Of a stretch of DNA of 6,428 nucleotides, positions 1 through 5,112 are shown one piece after another. The position numbers were made by a program, and so were the translations under genes. Origin of the DNA: Amphritea sp. (lineage in GTDB: Bacteria; Pseudomonadota; Gammaproteobacteria; Pseudomonadales; Balneatricaceae); NCBI GenBank assembly GCA_018067325.1, contig JAGPUU010000073.1, forward strand, positions 1 through 6,428. The letters run 5' to 3'. Each line of letters starts with the position of its first letter. Positions within the stretch are counted from its first letter, which is position 1. Under the pieces are notes generated by a model. That model ran no database searches. It saw only the letters and a program-made list of their open reading frames with translations, and was not told the origin of the DNA.

Positions 1-135
1 ACCCAGTGTCGCTTTCTGGCGGGTATCAGTGTGCCTTTGTTTGCTCGTAACAAAGTACGGCAGTTGAGTGGCTTTGGATGTTGCGAAAGTCTGAGATACG
101 CTGATCTTCTTAAAAAAGTCGAGTCATTGGGGTAA
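1..135 (+). CDS. C-terminal fragment of a probable RecQ-type ATP-dependent DNA helicase (5' end outside window)
   Basis: Frame 1 is open from the first base to a TAA at 133-135, giving 44 residues of a protein C-terminus. The visible segments RFLAGIS, PLFARNKV, LSGFG and RYADLLKKVE resemble the tail of a group of RecQ-family helicases. In that group, as I recall it, the protein ends in an arrangement like 'RFLCG-x-SP-x-x-[ST]R...LFG...FADVL'. RecQ helicases unwind DNA 3' to 5' in recombination and repair, but none of the helicase motifs lie inside the window. The assignment therefore rests only on tail similarity from memory. That this is the real end of a gene is fairly secure: the frame is protein-like, and it stops 90 bp before a convergent gene. 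The product name is tentative. Confidence 0.5.
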   Translation, partial: TQCRFLAGISVPLFARNKVRQLSGFGCCESLRYADLLKKVESLG

Positions 136-186
136 AGCAAGGGAGAGATTTAACCTTAACGTTAATCGCGTAAAAGTGATGCTGCA

Positions 187-224
187 GAAGAGTGATATAA
201 AATAACGGTTTATATCACTGCTTC
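187..224. repeat. AT-rich inverted repeat between two convergent genes
   Basis: AGTGATATAAA at 191-201 is perfectly complementary to TTTATATCACT at 209-219, with a 7-base loop (ATAACGG). Four more pairs, GAAG 187-190 with CTTC 221-224, extend the stem across a single bulged G at 220. It lies 51 bp after the stop of the left-end gene and 1 bp from the stop of the DUF1289 gene. A hairpin that ends or protects both messages is plausible. Neither strand shows the following T-run of a standard intrinsic terminator, so it is recorded as a repeat. Confidence 0.55.
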
Positions 225-225
225 A

Positions 226-429
226 TTAGAGGGTATAACGTCGGTGTTTACGAAGCTGACATAAGGTCAGAATCTCATTTTTTTCATCATCTGATGCCTG
301 GTGCCAGTTTAGAATCTCTTCAAGTGAACGATAACACCCCATACAGATGTCTTTTTCATCTAAACAGCAGTTGCGGACACAAGGAGAGTTCGCAACTTCA
401 GATGCACTGCTGAAATTAGATTTTGTCAT
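226..429 (-). CDS. DUF1289 family small cysteine-rich protein
   Basis: The gene encodes 67 residues, the usual size for this family, starting at the ATG at 427-429 and ending in TAA at 226-228. The family signature is clear: SPCVRNCCLD at residues 15-24, then C29-x-x-C32 (CMGC), then a YRSLEEILNW segment at 33-42. This matches the DUF1289 pattern SPC-x3-C-x-LD...C-x-GC-x-R-[ST]-x-x-E-I-x-x-W. Cys17, Cys21, Cys29 and Cys32 are positioned like a metal-binding set, probably zinc or iron-sulphur. Cys22 and Cys57 are extra. No enzymatic function is established for the family, and none is claimed here. It has no signal peptide or membrane segment and is likely cytoplasmic. It is transcribed alone, converging with the gene at the left end. 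The Shine-Dalgarno sequence is weak: only a GAG about 10 bases upstream. Confidence 0.88.
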   Translation of the reverse strand: MTKSNFSSASEVANSPCVRNCCLDEKDICMGCYRSLEEILNWHQASDDEKNEILTLCQLRKHRRYTL

Positions 430-850
430 ATGGGCTACTCAAATGACTGTATTAGAATAGTAAAGGCGCCTCAGAGTTAGCTTCTCTTCAGAAACATACC
501 TGCGTTAAAAATCTTCAATCAAACCATCAATACTTTGATACTAGCAAAGTTACAGCTTTAGTCCCGATCTTTAGCGATCAAGTAAGAGTGCTTTCCAGAT
601 AATTGACTGAATCTAGCTGCTATCGACCGTATACCCATAGGCTAGCTGAATATTCATCTCCTTGCCTATCTGATGCCTTGTTTAATCAGGCTCAAATTCT
701 GGTAGACACTTTTAAAGCAAGTAAGGCTAGCGGGCGAGTGTAATGAAAGTAGTAACGACTCGGATTTGAATGCTGAGCAGCAAGGGGGATCGATAGAAAA
801 GACCTGGATAGAGAACCCATTTTTTAATTTATAAGACATTCAAAGTATCT
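430..850. other. Long AT-rich intergenic region, no supported gene
   Basis: This stretch separates the divergently transcribed DUF1289 gene and arsR-type gene. It should hold the DUF1289 promoter, but no convincing -35/-10 pair stands out on the minus strand. A short inverted repeat, ACTTTG 532-537 with CAAAGT 545-550 and a 7-base loop, is the only local symmetry worth naming. On the plus strand a frame without an ATG is open from 602 to a TAA at about 741-743 and ends in a protein-like run (DALFNQAQILVDTF, then a short basic tail). On the minus strand a 14-codon ATG frame (MNIQLAYGYTVDSS) has an AGGAG directly against its ATG. Neither is strong enough to call. The region may be a decayed gene or plain spacer. 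Confidence 0.5.
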
Positions 851-851
851 A

Positions 852-905
852 CATATCGAATAAAAACGAATTATATATTGCTATATCGCGATTTAACGAT
901 ATGAT
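852..905 (+). promoter_or_regulatory. Candidate promoter and operator of the arsR-type/alkene reductase operon
   Basis: A -35-like TTGCTA (878-883) and a -10-like TATGAT (900-905) are separated by 16 bases and lie just ahead of the repressor gene. ATATCG (883-888) and CGATAT (897-902) form an inverted repeat, with 8 bases between the arms, that fills the space between the two boxes. A further CATATCG at 852-858 mirrors CGATATG at 897-903. ArsR-family repressors bind AT-rich inverted repeats that overlap their own promoters, so autorepression is the natural inference. The boxes were matched by eye, and the -35 agrees with consensus at only 4 of 6 positions. Confidence 0.5.
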
Positions 906-925
906 GATTGAGAGATAAACGTTAT

Positions 926-931
926 AGAGGA
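926..931 (+). promoter_or_regulatory. Ribosome binding site of the arsR-type gene
   Basis: AGAGGA lies 5 bases ahead of the ATG at 937-939 and supports this start codon. Confidence 0.6.
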
Positions 932-936
932 ATTGT

Positions 937-1242
937 ATGAGCTCTACCGAACTCGATGAGATGATCAAAGCGCTGTCGCACCCGGTGCGTAGAGATATTC
1001 TAAATTGGTTAAAACAACCTGAGCTGTATTTTTCAGATCAGGAGCATCCACTAAGTTTCGGCGTTTGTGCGGGTTTGATCGACCAGAAAACAGGTCTGTC
1101 ACAGTCCACAGTTTCAGCTCATCTTGCAACGCTGCAGCGGGCTGGTTTTATCAGTAGAAAAAAAGTAGGTCAGTGGAATTTCTTCGCCCGTAATGAAGAG
1201 GTTATTACGCAATTTTTGTCGCGTTTAAATGAACAGCTTTAA
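937..1242 (+). CDS. ArsR-family winged-helix transcriptional regulator
   Basis: This 101-residue protein has the normal length for an ArsR/SmtB one-domain dimeric repressor. The N-terminus (LDEMIKALSHPVRRDILNWL, residues 6-25) is the typical first helical segment containing 'ALSHPvRR-x-IL'. The helix-turn-helix is at about 54-72 (LSQSTVSAHLATLQRAGFI), followed by the wing (SRKKVGQWNFFAR, 73-85) and a C-terminal dimerisation helix. The metal-sensing CxC motif of ArsR/SmtB (ELCVCDL) is absent, and the only cysteine is Cys44. The ligand is therefore probably not a soft metal bound by a Cys pair. It could be an organic or electrophilic compound, but this is inference. The gene lies 62 bp ahead of the alkene reductase on the same strand with no terminator between, so the two are likely co-transcribed. 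It probably represses its own operon through the inverted repeat upstream. Confidence 0.9.
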   Translation: MSSTELDEMIKALSHPVRRDILNWLKQPELYFSDQEHPLSFGVCAGLIDQKTGLSQSTVSAHLATLQRAGFISRKKVGQWNFFARNEEVITQFLSRLNEQL

Positions 1243-1294
1243 TTGAATAACTTTTATTAATGCTTTTCTTCAGACCCGCTCTTAACAAATTACC

Positions 1295-1298
1295 GGAG
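1295..1298 (+). promoter_or_regulatory. Ribosome binding site that fixes the alkene reductase start
   Basis: GGAG lies 6 bases before the ATG at 1305-1307. The upstream in-frame ATG at 1260 has no purine-rich site before it and would add 15 residues that do not belong to the family. Confidence 0.7.
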
Positions 1299-1304
1299 TT
1301 ATCG

Positions 1305-2357
1305 ATGCCAACTTTATTTGATCCAGTTACTTTGGGTGACCTGACCCTGAAAAACCGTATTGTAATGTCACCTTTAACCCGTGGCCGTGCCGATGAAGGG
1401 CGGGTGCCAAACGCATTAATGGCTGAGTATTATGCCCAGCGTAGCAGTGCCGGTCTGATCCTCTCTGAAGCAACCTCCGTTACACCTATGGGGATAGGTT
1501 ACCCTAATACACCGGGAATCTGGTCTGATGAGCAGGTGCAAGGCTGGAAGCTGGTCACCGATGCTATCCATCAGGCGGGTGGACGTATATTTCTTCAACT
1601 ATGGCATGTAGGCCGCGTGTCAGACCCTATTTATTTGAATGGTGAGTTGCCGGTCGCGCCAAGTGCTGTACGCCCAGAAGGGCATGTCAGTCTGGTGCGT
1701 CCAATAAAGGATTTCGTACAACCTCGTGCCTTAACACTGAGTGAGATTAAAGAGGTTGTAGAAACGTTTCGTCAGGGCGCGATTAATGCAAAAGCCGCCG
1801 GTTTTGACGGTGTACATGTGCATGGGGCGAACGGTTATCTACTGGATCAGTTCCTGCAGGATAAAACTAACCTGCGGGATGATGTGTACGGTGGTTCACT
1901 GGAAAATCGTGCCCGCCTGTTATTAGAAGTCACCGATGCTTGTATCGATGTTTGGGGTAAGGATCGGGTTGCTGTACATCTGTCTCCACGGATGGATGCC
2001 CATGATATGGGCGACTCAAACCCTGTCGAGACCTTTAGCTATGTAGCGACTGAGCTGGGTAAACGGAGCATCGCCTTTATTTCGACCCGTGAACATGAGG
2101 CTGAAGACAGCCTAACTCCACTGTTAAAAGAGTTGTTTGCTGGCCCGGTAATCGCTAATGAACAGTTCAATAAGGCTAAGGGTAATCAGTGGTTGGCGGA
2201 TGGTAAAGCCGATGCTATTGCGTTCGGTGTACCATTTATTGCCAATCCGGATCTGCCAAAACGTCTGGAACTGGATGAGGAACAGAACACGCCGCGCCCC
2301 GAACTGTTTCATGTCCAGGGAGCAGAGGGCTATACGGATTACCCGCCGCTGGGATGA
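1305..2357 (+). CDS. Alkene reductase, Old Yellow Enzyme family (FMN-dependent NAD(P)H:flavin oxidoreductase)
   Basis: From the ATG at 1305 the protein is 350 residues, normal for a classical OYE TIM-barrel. It begins TLFDPVTLGDLTLKNRIVMSPLTR, the family N-terminus. Thr25 corresponds to the flavin-tuning Thr of yeast OYE1. LQLWHVGR at 97-104 supplies the conserved Gln and Trp. The substrate-binding pair is His173 and Asn176 in HGANGYLLDQFL, followed by Tyr178, the family's proton-donor position. YGGSLENRARLLLEV and FIANPDLPKRL are further family blocks, and GYTDYPPLG is the usual C-terminal type. Such enzymes reduce activated C=C bonds (enals, enones, nitroalkenes, maleimides) and often nitrate esters or nitroaromatics in the cytoplasm. 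Two positions that are Arg in OYE1 and PETN reductase FMN sites read His225 (VHLSPR) and Val309 (FGVPF). I believe this occurs in a subgroup of proteobacterial alkene reductases. The natural substrate is unknown. It is likely controlled by the adjacent ArsR-type protein. Confidence 0.93.
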   Translation: MPTLFDPVTLGDLTLKNRIVMSPLTRGRADEGRVPNALMAEYYAQRSSAGLILSEATSVTPMGIGYPNTPGIWSDEQVQGWKLVTDAIHQAGGRIFLQLWHVGRVSDPIYLNGELPVAPSAVRPEGHVSLVRPIKDFVQPRALTLSEIKEVVETFRQGAINAKAAGFDGVHVHGANGYLLDQFLQDKTNLRDDVYGGSLENRARLLLEVTDACIDVWGKDRVAVHLSPRMDAHDMGDSNPVETFSYVATELGKRSIAFISTREHEAEDSLTPLLKELFAGPVIANEQFNKAKGNQWLADGKADAIAFGVPFIANPDLPKRLELDEEQNTPRPELFHVQGAEGYTDYPPLG

Positions 2358-2377
2358 GTCAGTCTGTTGAGTCAATA

Positions 2378-2406
2378 AAAGGGCCTGCTTGATGCAGGCC
2401 TTTTTT
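2378..2406 (+). terminator. Rho-independent terminator after the alkene reductase gene
   Basis: GGCCTGC (2382-2388) pairs with GCAGGCC (2394-2400) around a 5-base loop (TTGAT). Six T residues follow at 2401-2406 and an A-run precedes the stem. It starts about 20 bases after the TGA stop of the reductase and closes that operon. Confidence 0.9.
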
Positions 2407-2555
2407 ATATAAATAAGCATTCTTTTAGTTGTATAAGCGCTGATAATCCAGCTCAATATGAGCGTTACTATGCGCTGTGCACCGATCCGAATTTGATTCA
2501 GTCGGATTTGAATATTGAAAACTATTAGCTGAAGAGAAAAACGAAAAATATTCTT

Positions 2556-3215
2556 ATGGAAAATAATATCCTGGCGACTATCGAGTGGCTACAATTGTTG
2601 GGTAGTACCCCTCTGGAAATTATAGCGACTGTGAGCGCTATTCTGGGGGTTATCCTGATTGCCCGGCAGAGTATTTGGGGTTGGCCGTTGGGTATCCTGT
2701 GGGCGTCAATCTCCGCATGGTTGGCGATTACCGAGTGGCAGTTGGTTTCCGATGGCATTCTTTACCTTACTTATATTCCGATTCAGCTGTACTGCTGGAG
2801 GGTCTGGGCTAAAGGGAGTACGGCTCTAGAGGAAGCTCCTTTTGTACCGGTATGGCTAGCCAGAGATAAGCAGTTGGCTCTGTTTTTTGCCTCAGTTCTC
2901 TGTATCGCTGGGTGGGGCTTTGGTATCACAGCATTGGCAGCAAAGGTTAGTTGGATTCCTCAGCCCTCCCTGTTGTGGCTTGATTCTGTCACTACCGTAT
3001 TAAGCTTTTTTGCTCAGTTCCTTCAGGCACGTAAGCGGATGGAAAACTGGGTCGGCTGGTGTATCGTCAATGTGCTTGGTATTTACATCTACTGGGTTAA
3101 AGGCGCGCCGATATACTCCTTCCAATATGCAATTTTTCTGGGGCTGGGTATTTATGGTTGGGTTCAGTGGCACAGGTCTCTTAAAGCTCAACCCTTGGCG
3201 AGCGACGTTTCCTAA
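2556..3215 (+). CDS. pnuC: PnuC-family nicotinamide riboside transporter
   Basis: This 219-residue, strongly hydrophobic protein has about seven likely membrane helices and little outside them, which is the usual size and layout for PnuC. Recognisable family features are GWPLGILWA near residues 42-50, YCWRVW at 79-84, and the C-terminal half. That half holds WLDSVTTVLSF (141-151), FLQARKRMENWVGWCIVNV (155-173), IYIYWVKG (176-183) and a last helix ending GWVQWHR. The conserved Trp and Asn around 165-172 lie where PnuC proteins bind their nucleoside. PnuC proteins carry uncharged nicotinamide riboside by facilitated diffusion and depend on cytoplasmic phosphorylation for accumulation. The next gene encodes a fitting kinase. 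Related Pnu proteins carry thiamine or riboflavin, so the substrate is inferred from the partner. The ATG at 2556 has no good Shine-Dalgarno sequence, and no alternative Met lies nearby. No TPP riboswitch elements are visible upstream, which favours nicotinamide riboside over thiamine. Confidence 0.88.
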   Translation: MENNILATIEWLQLLGSTPLEIIATVSAILGVILIARQSIWGWPLGILWASISAWLAITEWQLVSDGILYLTYIPIQLYCWRVWAKGSTALEEAPFVPVWLARDKQLALFFASVLCIAGWGFGITALAAKVSWIPQPSLLWLDSVTTVLSFFAQFLQARKRMENWVGWCIVNVLGIYIYWVKGAPIYSFQYAIFLGLGIYGWVQWHRSLKAQPLASDVS

Positions 3216-3742
3216 TGAGGATTGTTATTACAGGTGCGGAATCATCCGGGAAAAGCACTATTGCAGAGCACCTGGGTAGACAATTCAATCTGCCTTATGC
3301 ACTGGAGTATGCTCGCTGTTATCTGGAAGAAAATGGCCCTGACTACGACCTTGAACTGCTGATTCGATTGAGCGGATTACATCTGGACTATCAACAGACA
3401 GAGGTTGATCCCGTTGCGCCAATGGGTATTTTCGATACTGATATGATCAATTATAAAATCTGGGCTGAAGAGGTTTTTGGGTATTGCCCTGGGCAGATTA
3501 TCGAGGGGGTTGAGAAAGAGTCATCCCACGTCTATCTGCTATGCATGCCCGATCTTCCCTGGGAGCCTGACTTGTTGCGGGAGAATCCAGACGATCGTGA
3601 GATGCTTTATCAGCGCCATTTGAGTGAGATTAAGCGGCTTAACCGGCCCTATGCGATAGTGGAGGGCGTGGGTCTGCAACGATTAGCGAATGCTGAAGTG
3701 GCTGTAGAGTGCCTGATGGCCGTGCAAGCGGGTAAGGCCTAA
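3215..3742 (+). CDS. NadR-like ribosylnicotinamide kinase (stand-alone AAA/P-loop kinase domain)
   Basis: The 175-residue protein matches only the C-terminal kinase domain of NadR. The Walker A loop is GAESSGKST (residues 7-15), almost as in NadR (GGESSGKS). EYAR at 31-34 matches the NadR 'EYGR' segment, and FDTDMI (73-78) is the Walker B-like acidic site. A lid-like stretch with W116-E-P-D, then RENP and Arg residues, follows at 114-128. It would phosphorylate nicotinamide riboside to NMN with ATP. The N-terminal repressor and NMN adenylyltransferase domains of enteric NadR are missing, so NMN must be converted to NAD by other enzymes. Its ATG overlaps the pnuC stop by one base (TAATG), indicating translational coupling, and no separate ribosome site is evident. 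A thiamine kinase role cannot be fully excluded from sequence alone. Confidence 0.87.
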   Translation: MRIVITGAESSGKSTIAEHLGRQFNLPYALEYARCYLEENGPDYDLELLIRLSGLHLDYQQTEVDPVAPMGIFDTDMINYKIWAEEVFGYCPGQIIEGVEKESSHVYLLCMPDLPWEPDLLRENPDDREMLYQRHLSEIKRLNRPYAIVEGVGLQRLANAEVAVECLMAVQAGKA

Positions 3743-3770
3743 GCCTATTTAGAGTATGTAACTGTTCTTT

Positions 3771-3811
3771 AGCCATAAAAAAACGCACCGAGGTGCGTTT
3801 TTTTTATGGCT
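3771..3811. terminator. Bidirectional Rho-independent terminator between convergent genes
   Basis: AGCCAT plus seven A residues plus CGCAC (3771-3788) mirrors GTGCG plus eight T residues plus ATGGCT (3793-3811) around a CGAG tetraloop. The GC-rich core with an A-run on one side and a T-run on the other works on both strands. It would end the pnuC/kinase transcript on the plus strand and the transaminase transcript on the minus strand. Confidence 0.92.
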
Positions 3812-3830
3812 AAATCGTCGGGCTAAATCG
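3808..3830. repeat. 10-bp direct repeat beside the terminator
   Basis: GGCTAAATCG occurs at 3808-3817 and again at 3821-3830, a period of 13 bases. The first copy includes the outer end of the terminator arm. Confidence 0.7.
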
Positions 3831-3847
3831 CAGGACTTAATAGCCGT

Positions 3848-3900
3848 GCTTGCTAGTCGTACTTTGACGCAGTGCTTAGAAGTCGTACTTTGACGCAGTG
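3848..3900. repeat. Tandem duplication (26-bp period) at the 3' end of the transaminase gene
   Basis: The 20-base word AGTCGTACTTTGACGCAGTG is present at 3855-3874 and again, without a mismatch, at 3881-3900. The preceding GCTT is also shared (3848-3851 and 3874-3877), and three bases differ between. On the minus strand each copy reads Thr-Ala-Ser-Lys-Tyr-Asp. The upstream copy is followed by Phe and TAA, and the copy beyond the stop is followed directly by TAG. Confidence 0.9.
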
Positions 3901-4739
3901 TAGATCTTGAATGCTTTTTCCCAGATCTCGCCAACTTCGCCATTACCGACAGGCTTTCCATCCAGTTTAGTGACCGGCGCGATCTCTTTAGAGGAGCTGG
4001 AAACCCATAGTTCATCAGCATTTTGTGCTTCTTCCAGAGTGATAATACGCTCTTCAACCTTCAGGGAACCATCTGCTTTGATGCTATCGATGATGATGCG
4101 ACGGGTGATACCCGGCAGGATCTGGTTGTCCTGAATTGGGGTCGCAATCACGCCATCTTTAACGATAAATACGTTACATGAGCTGGCTTCGGTCAGCTCG
4201 CCTTTAGCGTTGAAAAGCAGGGCTTCATCGTTACCGGTAGAGTAGCCTTCCTGGAAATGGATAACGTTGCCTAGCAGTGCAGTCGATTTTATGTGGCAGC
4301 GCTGCCAGCGTAGGTCTTCAGTCGAAACCATGCTGTATTGGTGTACTTGACTGCGATCAGCTGGCTCAGGATCTTTGATAGCGAAGGCGAAACAGAAGAT
4401 AGTTGGCTCTACACCTTCTGGATACGCATGGTAACGCTTAACGTCAGTACCACGAGACACGTGAACGTATACACCCAGGTTTGTACCCAGGTCGCTGTTT
4501 TTAGCAATCAGATCGTTCAGTAGGGTTTTCCACTCGTCAGCGGTGTGACTATTCTTGATCTCGATCTCAGTAAGGCCGTTGATCATACGGTTGATATGGG
4601 GCATCAGGCCTACAGATTTACCGTTGTAATACGGAATTACTTCGTAGATACCGTCGCCAAACAGAAAGCCGCGATCCATTGGTGAGATGCGGGCTTCTTC
4701 TAGTGGCAGGTATTCGCCATTAAGGTATGCAATGCTCAT
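3876..4739 (-). CDS. dat: D-amino-acid transaminase (PLP fold-type IV aminotransferase)
   Basis: The 287-residue protein is of normal family length. Class IV features in order are: MDRGFLFGDGIYEV (21-34), and RYH (102-104), which matches the Arg-x-His that binds the substrate carboxylate in Bacillus D-amino-acid transaminase. Next come the PLP lysine Lys151 in HIKSTALLGNV, Glu184 in ELTEASSCNVF (contacting the PLP ring nitrogen), LPGITR (208-213), and SSSKEIAPVTKLDGKPVG (247-264). It should interconvert D-alanine, D-glutamate and other D-amino acids with 2-oxo acids in the cytoplasm, for peptidoglycan precursors or D-amino-acid catabolism. The RxH motif favours Dat over branched-chain transaminase or aminodeoxychorismate lyase. 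The ATG at 4737-4739 is supported by an AAGGAAGG site. The gene has no close downstream partner. LysR and Lrp genes lie upstream on the same strand. The last codons are duplicated beyond the stop. Confidence 0.9.
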   Translation of the reverse strand: MSIAYLNGEYLPLEEARISPMDRGFLFGDGIYEVIPYYNGKSVGLMPHINRMINGLTEIEIKNSHTADEWKTLLNDLIAKNSDLGTNLGVYVHVSRGTDVKRYHAYPEGVEPTIFCFAFAIKDPEPADRSQVHQYSMVSTEDLRWQRCHIKSTALLGNVIHFQEGYSTGNDEALLFNAKGELTEASSCNVFIVKDGVIATPIQDNQILPGITRRIIIDSIKADGSLKVEERIITLEEAQNADELWVSSSSKEIAPVTKLDGKPVGNGEVGEIWEKAFKIYTASKYDF

Positions 4740-5112
4740 ATTAACCTTCCTTTAAACGTGTGTGAGACCCTGCTTAAGTGTAAACCCCGACTCGAATATA
4801 GCCAGGTGGTGAAGTCTTAATGCATGGTCCGGAATACTATGACTCTGTGTTGCTGATTTAACTTGATCGGGTATCGATCTGAGGACAGCGATAGAGTCAT
4901 GCAATTTTGCAGAAAACCGGGCAGGTTTACTGCGGTCTGGTTTTTCTATGGAGGTCAGTTTCTTAGAAAAGAGGAATAGTTTCAATAGCTTTAAAAAGAT
5001 AAGAAAAAAAATCTGTATATGTTTATCAAACAGAAATAAATAGCGTTATATACAGGGTTTTAGTTATAAGTCCTGTCTATGTTTTTGGTCGTTTTGGCGC
5101 AAGCTTAATGTC
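4740..5112. other. Long leader/intergenic region upstream of the transaminase gene
   Basis: This is a 373-bp gap between two minus-strand genes, and it should hold the transaminase promoter and leader. Nearest the gene is an imperfect nested stem: ATGACTCT (4839-4846) pairs with AGAGTCAT (4893-4900), GCTG (4852-4855) with CAGC (4886-4889), and an inner hairpin has GATCG 4865-4869 with CGATC 4875-4879. Further out is a second stem, AAAACC 4913-4918 with GGTTTT 4939-4944 and an inner GCAG/CTGC. The part at 4985-5060 is very AT-rich. A 77-codon minus-strand frame (4752-4985) opens only at a TTG with no ribosome site and has no recognisable features, so it is not called as a gene. No convincing -35/-10 pair or known riboswitch was found by eye. 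Confidence 0.5.
4746..4753 (-). promoter_or_regulatory. Ribosome binding site of the transaminase gene
   Basis: On the minus strand AAGGAAGG lies 6 bases before the ATG at 4737-4739. It is a strong site and decides the start. Confidence 0.8.

Noticed and set aside
1260..1304. Upstream ATG that would extend the alkene reductase by 15 residues
   Set aside because: There is no Shine-Dalgarno sequence before it, and the added residues do not match the family N-terminus. The ATG at 1305 has GGAG at the right distance.
2124..2456. Minus-strand open frame opposite the 3' end of the alkene reductase
   Set aside because: It runs through the terminator and a conserved coding region on the other strand and has no family features.
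2407..2555. Riboswitch (TPP or NAD-type) upstream of pnuC
   Set aside because: I looked for the CUGAGA and other conserved TPP elements and saw none. Only a small GCTCA/TGAGC hairpin (2451-2463) is present, which is not enough for any known class.
3848..3900. CRISPR-like array or phage attachment site
   Set aside because: There are only two copies with a 6-base separation and no adjoining cas, integrase or tRNA gene. A simple tandem duplication explains it.
3749..4057. Minus-strand frame overlapping the terminator and the end of dat
   Set aside because: It is an alternate frame of dat that continues through the intrinsic terminator. The dat frame has all the conserved residues.
3907..4134. 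Plus-strand open frame opposite dat
   Set aside because: It is antisense to a well-supported conserved gene and encodes a serine-rich product without family features. It is a shadow frame.
4752..4985. 77-codon minus-strand open frame just upstream of dat
   Set aside because: It begins only at a TTG with no ribosome binding site, uses rare codons such as ATA and AGA, and has no recognisable motif. It ends next to the dat ribosome site, but a leader region explains this as well.
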